A stretch of 8,338 nt of DNA, taken from the NCBI GenBank assembly GCA_903890265.1, contig CAITAM010000214.1, forward strand, positions 1 through 8,338. The letters are read 5' to 3'. The position numbers and the translations under genes are program-made. Of the stretch, positions 1-4,744 are shown piece by piece. The notes beneath the pieces are model-generated. The model made no database searches and had not been told where the DNA came from. It was given only the letters and a program-made list of their open reading frames with translations. Numbering within the stretch: the first letter of the stretch is position 1; each line of letters starts with the position of its first letter. The stretch is from an uncultured Pseudomonadota bacterium. Lineage in GTDB: Bacteria > Pseudomonadota > Gammaproteobacteria > Steroidobacterales > Steroidobacteraceae.

Positions 1-1972
1 CGGCGCTCAGGCAGTTGGCGAGAATGTTGCGGTGGGTGAGCACCACGCCCTTCGGCGCGCTGGTCGAGCCGGACGAGAACTGGATGAAGGCGATGTCGTC
101 GGGACTGGCCTTGACGAGACGCCCGGCCCGGCTGATGTCGTCAAGCTCGTCGACCAGGAACGCGCGGGCCTTGAGCTCGGCGAACACGATGCCTTCGCCG
201 ACGCTCTCGGCAAAAGCGCCCAGGCGGTCGAGGTTCTTGCGGTCCGTGTAGAGATAGGGGGCGCCCAGCTTGCGCGCGATCCGCAGCAGCTTGTGCCGGT
301 GCTCGTCACTGATGCCGACGGCGAGCGGCACCGGCACGATGCCGCCGGCGATCGCGGCCCAGTAGCCGTCCAGGAACTGCTCGTTGTTGTTCAGGAATAT
401 GATGAGCTTGTCGCCACGGGAGGCGCCCATGGCCTGCAGGTGGTAGAGAATGCCGGTCGCCCGCTCGTAGAGCTCGCCGTACTCGACCACCCGCTCCTCG
501 TGCTCGCCCTCAAGGTAATGCACCGCGCGCGGCGTGCGGCGGTTGCCCTCAAGTGCCTCGGTCAGGGTCTGGTACTGCATGCGGAACTCGGCTAGCGGTT
601 GGGAGGGGGCACGACGGGCAACGACCACGTCGGGCGCGTTCGGACGACGGACGAATTTCATCTTAATGCCGTTGCGGGCGCGCAGGTTGATCGCGGCCTC
701 GAGATCGAGGGGGCGATCGTCCTCGAGCGCAACCGTAAACCGGCGCGCCACGCGCGCCATGTGCACGACCATTTCGTACATGGCGAGATTCTCGCCGATG
801 CAGTGCCGCGGGCCTGCCGCAAACGGAATGTAGGTCCAGCTGGCGGCCGGATGCGTGTCGGTGAGGAAGCGCTCGGGCCGGAAAGCGTCCGGCTCGTCCC
901 AGTAGGCGGCCGTTCGCTGCAGCACGTAGGGCGAGAGCATGACGTCCGTGCCGGGTGGCACGCGGTAGCCGGACAGTTCGTCCGCACCGATCGTGCGTCG
1001 GGTCAGCACCCAGCCGGGCGGGAAGAGCCGCATGGCCTCCTCGATGACGGCCCGGGTGTAGCTCAGTTCCTCGCTGTCCTGGTACGACATCGGCCGAAGC
1101 TCCGGCTTCGCATCGAGTTCGGCATGAAGCGCGGCCTCCACCGCCGGGTTCTTCGCCAGCAGGTACCACGTGAAGGCGAGCGCGGACGCCGTGGTCTCGT
1201 GTCCCGCGACGACGAGCGTCAGCGTCTCGTCGACGAGGTCGCGGTCGGCCATCGGCTCGCCACTGTCCTTGTCACGCGCGGCGAGCATCGCGCCGAGGAG
1301 ATCGGGTTCGTCCGCTTCCCGCCGACGCCGATCCGCGATGAGGTCGAGGACGAGTTCACCGAGTTGCCGGAACCTGTAGGCGAACTGCAGGTTGCGGTCC
1401 GGGTCTTCGGTCAGGATGTCGAACGGGTTCCCGCCGTGCCGGTCGATCAGCCACTCGAGATCGTCACCGAATATCGAGCGCAGCACGATGTCGAGCGTGA
1501 GGGAGCTCATCTCCTCGGTGATGTCGACCGCGGTAGCGCTGTCCGCGAGTGCCCGAAAGCGCGTCAGCCGTTCGTCAATGCAGCGGTCGATGAGGCGCGC
1601 GTAGTTTTCGATCATGCGCCGGTGGAACATGGGCTGCAGCATCCGGCGCTGCGTGCGCCAGCGCTCGCCCTCGCTGACCATGATGCCGTCGCCGAGCAGG
1701 ATCTTCACCCGGTCAAGGCCGATTCCCTTGGTGTAATTGCGATGCTGCGTGACGAGTACCCGCTTGACGTCCTGGGGGTTGTTGATCACCCAGGTGTGGG
1801 ACTTGCGGCCGGGAGCATAGATCCTGAAGATGCCGCCATGGCGGGCGGCGAGTGCCTCGAGCCGGGTCAGCGAATCGTCCGTCTCGCCGACGTCGAACTC
1901 AGCCTCGGCAAGCGGTGGCAGGGCATCCGGCCCGCGGGCAGCGGGCGGTAACGGCGTCGGGGCTTCGTGCAT
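1..1972 (-). CDS. Cytochrome P450 fused to acyl-AMP ligase (adenylation) domain, 3' end beyond window
   Basis: This is one open frame of 657 visible codons without a stop, starting at ATG 1972-1970 and leaving the window at its left edge. Residues about 30-444 form a complete P450: I-helix AGHETT (256-261, oxygen activation), K-helix ExxR (E312-R315) and the heme loop FAAGPRHCIG (384-393) with the thiolate Cys391. After a linker (about 445-465) an ANL-superfamily adenylation domain begins, with YGELYERA resembling core motif A1 and the ATP/phosphate loop FSSGSTSAPKG (632-642). The STS rather than STG in that loop recalls fatty acyl-AMP ligases and loading modules, but the diagnostic parts lie outside the window. 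P450s hydroxylate or epoxidise C-H bonds; the ligase would activate a carboxylate as acyl-AMP. No fused reductase or ferredoxin is visible. The adjacent PPTase suggests a carrier domain further downstream. An internal start at Met465 lacks a ribosome binding site, so a true fusion is favoured. Substrate unknown. Confidence 0.9.
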   Translation of the reverse strand, partial: MHEAPTPLPPAARGPDALPPLAEAEFDVGETDDSLTRLEALAARHGGIFRIYAPGRKSHTWVINNPQDVKRVLVTQHRNYTKGIGLDRVKILLGDGIMVSEGERWRTQRRMLQPMFHRRMIENYARLIDRCIDERLTRFRALADSATAVDITEEMSSLTLDIVLRSIFGDDLEWLIDRHGGNPFDILTEDPDRNLQFAYRFRQLGELVLDLIADRRRREADEPDLLGAMLAARDKDSGEPMADRDLVDETLTLVVAGHETTASALAFTWYLLAKNPAVEAALHAELDAKPELRPMSYQDSEELSYTRAVIEEAMRLFPPGWVLTRRTIGADELSGYRVPPGTDVMLSPYVLQRTAAYWDEPDAFRPERFLTDTHPAASWTYIPFAAGPRHCIGENLAMYEMVVHMARVARRFTVALEDDRPLDLEAAINLRARNGIKMKFVRRPNAPDVVVARRAPSQPLAEFRMQYQTLTEALEGNRRTPRAVHYLEGEHEERVVEYGELYERATGILYHLQAMGASRGDKLIIFLNNNEQFLDGYWAAIAGGIVPVPLAVGISDEHRHKLLRIARKLGAPYLYTDRKNLDRLGAFAESVGEGIVFAELKARAFLVDELDDISRAGRLVKASPDDIAFIQFSSGSTSAPKGVVLTHRNILANCLSA
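1967..1972. other. Head-to-head overlap of divergent start codons
   Basis: The GTG of the PPTase gene (1967-1969, plus) and the ATG of the P450-ligase gene (1972-1970, minus) abut within six bases, so there is no spacer between divergent genes. Neither has a clear Shine-Dalgarno sequence. Each promoter must lie inside the other gene's coding sequence. On the minus strand a TAAAAT hexamer (plus-strand 1979-1984) sits six bases before the P450 ATG, which as a -10 element would give an almost leaderless mRNA; this is a weak inference. Confidence 0.5.
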
Positions 1973-2656
1973 CCACGGATTTTACATTACAGCGACAGTC
2001 CCGAGCAGCCATCGGCCGCGTGGGAGGCCGCGCTGTACCCGCTCCTCGCACCCGAGAAGGCCGCCGCGATCCGCCGCCTGCGCGATGCCGCGGACCGCGG
2101 GGCATCGCTGACGGGCCTTCTGCTGCTGGTATCGGCGGGCCGCGAAGCCGGCGTCCGGGTCGATCTGCGGACGGTGGTCCACCCCGCGCGTGGCAAGCCC
2201 TCGCTCCCTGCCGGGGGTGACTTCAGCATCAGTCATACGCGGGGCCGGGTGGCCTGCGTCTTCGCGGGCGACGGGCGGGTGGGCCTTGATATCGAGCGAG
2301 CGGGCAGTGTCGGTCCTCGCGCGTTACGGCGCGTGACCCACGCCGCCGAGGCCCGGGGAATTGCCGCCGGCCTGCTCGATCCCACGGCATTGGCCGTGCA
2401 GAAGGAGGCGGTCGCCAAAGCCGATGGCGGGGGCGTGGCCATACTCGCCTCGATCGCCATTGACGGTGACCGCGCGAAGGCCCGTGAGATCACCTACCGG
2501 CTGCACCGGCTCGAGATCGGCGCGCCGTACATCGCCTTCCTTGCCGACAGCGTCGAATGCGCACCGCCCGTGCCGCGCTACGTTGCGCCAGCAGAATTGC
2601 TCCTCTCGGCCGGTGTCACCGCTAGAATGACGCATGGGCGCGGTAAGGATGGCTGA
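1967..2656 (+). CDS. Sfp-type 4'-phosphopantetheinyl transferase
   Basis: The enzyme moves the phosphopantetheine arm from coenzyme A to a conserved serine of acyl or peptidyl carrier proteins, turning apo into holo form in the cytoplasm. The 229-residue length is normal for the Sfp type. Visible family motifs in order: APEK...DRGASLTG in the N-terminal half (28-50), GKPSL (76-80), FSISHTRG (86-93, His90 for CoA), VGLDIE (105-110, Mg-binding Asp108 and Glu110) and KEAVAKADG (146-154, with Glu147). The aromatic residue usual three before the KEA lysine is replaced by Ala143. The start is GTG 1967: an in-frame stop lies just upstream at 1949-1951, and no credible ATG or GTG follows before conserved sequence. 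This GTG overlaps the divergent P450 ATG. The gene is followed after three bases by an acyltransferase, so the two are probably cotranscribed. Its likely client is a carrier domain in or near the P450-ligase protein (inference). Confidence 0.88.
   Translation: MHPRILHYSDSPEQPSAAWEAALYPLLAPEKAAAIRRLRDAADRGASLTGLLLLVSAGREAGVRVDLRTVVHPARGKPSLPAGGDFSISHTRGRVACVFAGDGRVGLDIERAGSVGPRALRRVTHAAEARGIAAGLLDPTALAVQKEAVAKADGGGVAILASIAIDGDRAKAREITYRLHRLEIGAPYIAFLADSVECAPPVPRYVAPAELLLSAGVTARMTHGRGKDG
2645..2649 (+). promoter_or_regulatory. Ribosome binding site AAGGA for the acyltransferase gene
   Basis: AAGGA lies inside the last codons of the PPTase gene, ten bases before the GTG at 2660. It supports GTG as the true start and indicates translation from a shared PPTase-acyltransferase mRNA. 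Confidence 0.6.
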
Positions 2657-2659
2657 CGA

Positions 2660-3391
2660 GTGAACGACAGTCGCGGGCGCACGCCGCGCAACACGATCTA
2701 CCAGCAGCAGACGTCGTCCACCCGCAAGCTGTCGCGCTGGCGTCGGCGGCTGTACGCGGTCGGCGCCCCGTTGGCGTGGGGTCTGGCGCGGTTCTGGTGG
2801 TGGAGCTGCCGGGTGCGCGTGCTCGGCGACGAGCACGTCGAGGCCGCGCTCGCCGATGGCGCGATCATTCCGGTGTACTGGCATGGCCAGCAGCTTTTCT
2901 GCGTCAAGTACCTGCTCGACCAGCGGCGCCGGGGCCTGAAACTCGGCTTCCTGATCAGCCCGTCCGTGGACGGCGAGGTGCCGGCCATGCTCGCGACAAG
3001 AGCCGGCGCCGTCGTCGTGCGGGGCTCGTCGTCGAACACGGGTGCGCGGGCGCTGCGCGATTACCTCGACGTACTGAAAAGCGGCGTCAGTCCAGGCATC
3101 ACGCCCGACGGGCCGGCGGGTCCGCGCGAGGAATTCAAGCAGGGTCCGGTGCTGCTCGCGCAGCTTGCCGGCCGGCCGATGCTGCCGATGGCGATGGCGG
3201 CGAGCGGCGGCTGGAATTTCAGGAGCTGGGACCGCTTCCTGCTGCCGTATCCCTTTGCCCGGATCGTCGTGGCGATCGGCCCCGCGGTGACGGTGCCCAA
3301 GACGGCGAACACCGAGCTGAAAGAGGCGCTGCAGGTCGAGATGCGCGACCGGTTGAGGGCACTGGAGGCGGCCGGGCGGGCGGCCCTCTAG
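2660..3391 (+). CDS. DUF374 / lysophospholipid acyltransferase-like protein
   Basis: This 243-residue protein matches the DUF374 branch of the LPLAT-type acyltransferases, which are thought to transfer acyl chains to lipid acceptors at the inner membrane. Visible landmarks: an Arg-rich N-terminus followed by a hydrophobic, Trp-rich anchor (about 31-50, LYAVGAPLAW...RFWWW), YWHGQQLF (73-80) with the presumed catalytic His75, SPSVDGE (100-106), RGSSSNTGARAL (121-132), TPDGPAGPR (148-156) and SWDRF...PYPFAR (189-201). These match the family order, and the length is usual. GTG 2660 is chosen because AAGGA precedes it with good spacing. The gene starts three bases after the PPTase stop, so the pair is likely an operon. 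It may add or move an acyl chain of the product made by the P450-ligase system, or it may be a housekeeping lipid-modifying enzyme that happens to sit here. The substrate cannot be told from sequence. Confidence 0.85.
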   Translation: MNDSRGRTPRNTIYQQQTSSTRKLSRWRRRLYAVGAPLAWGLARFWWWSCRVRVLGDEHVEAALADGAIIPVYWHGQQLFCVKYLLDQRRRGLKLGFLISPSVDGEVPAMLATRAGAVVVRGSSSNTGARALRDYLDVLKSGVSPGITPDGPAGPREEFKQGPVLLAQLAGRPMLPMAMAASGGWNFRSWDRFLLPYPFARIVVAIGPAVTVPKTANTELKEALQVEMRDRLRALEAAGRAAL

Positions 3392-3403
3392 GGGCGAGTG
3401 GCG

Positions 3404-4501
3404 TCAGGCCGCAGGTCGGTGCGGCACCGCGGCCGATCCGCCGGCGCAATGCTGGTCGCTGTCGGCACAGGCGTCGAGCTCGAGCTGGATCGTCGAGTGC
3501 TCGATGCCGAAATCGCGCACGAGCACGGCTTTAAGCGCTGCGAGCGTCGCCGCGACGTCGTGTCCGGCGGCGACCCGGGCGTGCGCCGTCAACAGCGTGT
3601 CGCGCGCGTTCAGCGACCAGGCGTGCACGTGGTGCACGTCCTCGATACCGGGTGCCGCGTGCTTCAGGCGCTCGGTCAGGGACCCGAGGTCAAGGCCCGC
3701 GGGTACGCCCTCCTGCAGCACGTGCGCGGAATCGAGCAGGAGCTGCCAGGCGCCGCGGGCGATGAGGCCGGCGACGAGCAGCGACAGCCAGGCATCCACC
3801 GCCAGCCAGCCCGTGTAGCGGATGATGAGCGCCGCGGCGACGGCCGCCACCGAGCCCACCAGATCCGACAGCACGTGCAGGTACGCGGCCCGGGTATTCA
3901 TGTCGTGGGTGTGACCGCCATGCAGCAGCGCCGCGGCGCCAAGGTTTACCGCCACGCCGAGCAGCGCCACGCTGGCCGCGATACCGGTCTCGACCGGGTG
4001 CGGCGTCATCATGCGGCTGAACGCCTCGACGACGATGCCGGCCACGATGACCAGCAACAACAGCGAGTTAACGAACGCCGCGAGCACCTGCAGGCGCGCG
4101 TAGCCAAAGGACTGGGTGTCGGTGCGCGGCCGTGCCGACAGGCGGTGCGCGAAATAGGCGAGACCCAGTGACGCGGCGTCGACAAACAGGTGCCCGGCAT
4201 CGGCCGTCAGGGTCAGCGACCCCGACCAGATCCCGCCGACCGCCTCGATCAGCATCACCGCGACGATCAGCCAGAACGCGACACCCAGCTTGCCCGCGGC
4301 CCCGCCGTGATGGTGACCGTGGCCGTGATGGCCGTGGTCGTGGTGCTCATGGTCGTGGTGACCGTGGTCGTGCCGCCCGTGGTCGCCATGGTCGTGGTCG
4401 CCATGGTCGTGGTCGCGATGGTCGTGGTCGGCATGGTCGTGGTGCCCGCCGGCGGCGGGACGCGGCGACGCGTCGGGGCGATCGGCGGAGAAGGTCGTCA
4501 T
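3404..4501 (-). CDS. CDF-family zinc/divalent cation efflux transporter with His-rich N-terminus
   Basis: A 365-residue inner-membrane H+/metal antiporter of the cation diffusion facilitator family (CzcD/ZitB type), expected to export Zn2+ and perhaps Co2+ or Cd2+. Six hydrophobic segments are visible at roughly 74-92, 96-118, 138-159, 174-193, 205-226 and 231-250. The metal site is an HxxxD pair in TM2 (DAGHLFVD: His104, Asp108) and one in TM5 (HVLSD: His209, Asp213), the arrangement typical of zinc-selective members. The C-terminal cytoplasmic domain shows HHVHAWSL and FGIEHSTIQLE. Residues 20-65 carry 24 histidines, a probable metal-collecting tail; a smaller HGGHTHD cluster sits between TM4 and TM5. 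ATG 4501 is preferred over an upstream in-frame TTG at 4537, which has no ribosome binding site and would add 12 unconserved-looking residues. The gene converges on the acyltransferase with a 12-base gap (3392-3403). No metal-responsive regulator is nearby. Confidence 0.93.
   Translation of the reverse strand: MTTFSADRPDASPRPAAGGHHDHADHDHRDHDHGDHDHGDHGRHDHGHHDHEHHDHGHHGHGHHHGGAAGKLGVAFWLIVAVMLIEAVGGIWSGSLTLTADAGHLFVDAASLGLAYFAHRLSARPRTDTQSFGYARLQVLAAFVNSLLLLVIVAGIVVEAFSRMMTPHPVETGIAASVALLGVAVNLGAAALLHGGHTHDMNTRAAYLHVLSDLVGSVAAVAAALIIRYTGWLAVDAWLSLLVAGLIARGAWQLLLDSAHVLQEGVPAGLDLGSLTERLKHAAPGIEDVHHVHAWSLNARDTLLTAHARVAAGHDVAATLAALKAVLVRDFGIEHSTIQLELDACADSDQHCAGGSAAVPHRPAA
4387..4446. repeat. 15-bp tandem repeat, four copies, coding for the His/Asp tail
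   Basis: Four head-to-tail copies of a 15-base unit (plus strand catggtcgtggtcgc): 4387-4401 and 4402-4416 are identical, 4417-4431 has two changes, and 4432-4446 diverges at its end. Fifteen bases equal five codons, so the minus-strand reading gives DHDH-X pentads and copy-number change would keep the frame. Degenerate His-rich sequence of the same character continues down to about 4307. Confidence 0.85.
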
Positions 4502-4604
4502 GGCGGGCACTCTAAGCAGTGGGGGGCTGATCAGCAACGTTCGGGGGGCGTTGGGCGGTCGTCTTATGTTATTTCAGGAGATCCAATAGATACAGTCGGT
4601 TAGC

Positions 4605-4633
4605 TTGCATTCTTGAGGGTTTGTGGGGATACT
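4605..4633 (+). promoter_or_regulatory. Possible sigma70-type promoter for the GGDEF-EAL gene
   Basis: TTGCAT (4605-4610) and GATACT (4628-4633) are 17 bases apart, the ideal spacing, and lie in the most AT-rich part of the spacer. Matches to consensus are partial (3 of 6 and 4 of 6). A transcript would start near 4640 and carry a leader of about 100 bases containing the hairpin at 4662-4684. Confidence 0.3.
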
Positions 4634-4661
4634 CGGTGTAACTAGAAGATTAGACGGCATA

Positions 4662-4684
4662 CCAGAACTGAGCTTTAGTTCCGG
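4662..4684 (+). promoter_or_regulatory. Imperfect inverted repeat / hairpin in the leader
   Basis: CCAGAACT pairs with AGTTCCGG with one mismatch around a seven-base loop, giving seven paired bases. It sits between the possible promoter and the start of the c-di-GMP gene. It could be an operator or a leader hairpin. No U-tract follows, so it is not an intrinsic terminator. Confidence 0.3.
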
Positions 4685-4723
4685 GTTCGCCGTGCGCGTT
4701 GCTGCAAGACTGCTCAAATGGTG

Positions 4724-4732
4724 GGGGAGGAA
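4724..4732 (+). promoter_or_regulatory. Ribosome binding site GGGGAGGAA deciding the GGDEF-EAL start
   Basis: A strong purine-rich GGAGG core (4726-4730) precedes ATG 4745 by 14 bases, rather long but usable. It lies inside the coding sequence if the upstream ATG 4718 is the start, and nothing similar precedes 4718. It therefore favours 4745. Confidence 0.45.
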
Positions 4733-4744
4733 CGTCCGGCGGCC

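Larger units (their letters stand above)
4502..4744. other. Divergent intergenic region between the CDF and c-di-GMP genes
   Basis: These 243 bases separate two divergent starts and are visibly richer in A and T than their surroundings, especially 4561-4680. They hold a weak sigma70-like pair, one imperfect hairpin and a purine-rich ribosome binding site, annotated separately. I see no convincing small gene on either strand; the longer minus-strand frame crossing it from 5290 is a shadow of the c-di-GMP gene. Confidence 0.6.

Noticed and set aside
578..580. Met465 as the start of a separate acyl ligase gene
   Set aside because: No stop between the P450 and ligase parts and no ribosome binding site before this ATG, so fusion is the simpler reading.
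599..1951. 450-codon open frame on the plus strand
   Set aside because: It is exactly antisense to the P450, whose heme, I-helix and K-helix motifs prove the minus strand. High GC at the third codon position opens antisense frames; the antisense protein is Arg/Val/His-rich without recognisable domains.
2776..3534. 252-codon plus-strand frame overlapping the acyltransferase
   Set aside because: Arg/Ala/Gly-rich, typical of a +1 shadow; the DUF374 motifs are in the other frame.
3398..4171. 257-codon plus-strand frame
   Set aside because: Antisense to the CDF transporter with its conserved metal sites and membrane segments; its product resembles no family.
4307..4446. CRISPR-like or mobile repeat array
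   Set aside because: The repeat unit is 15 bases, contiguous without spacers, in frame within a coding sequence, and explained by the His-rich protein tail.
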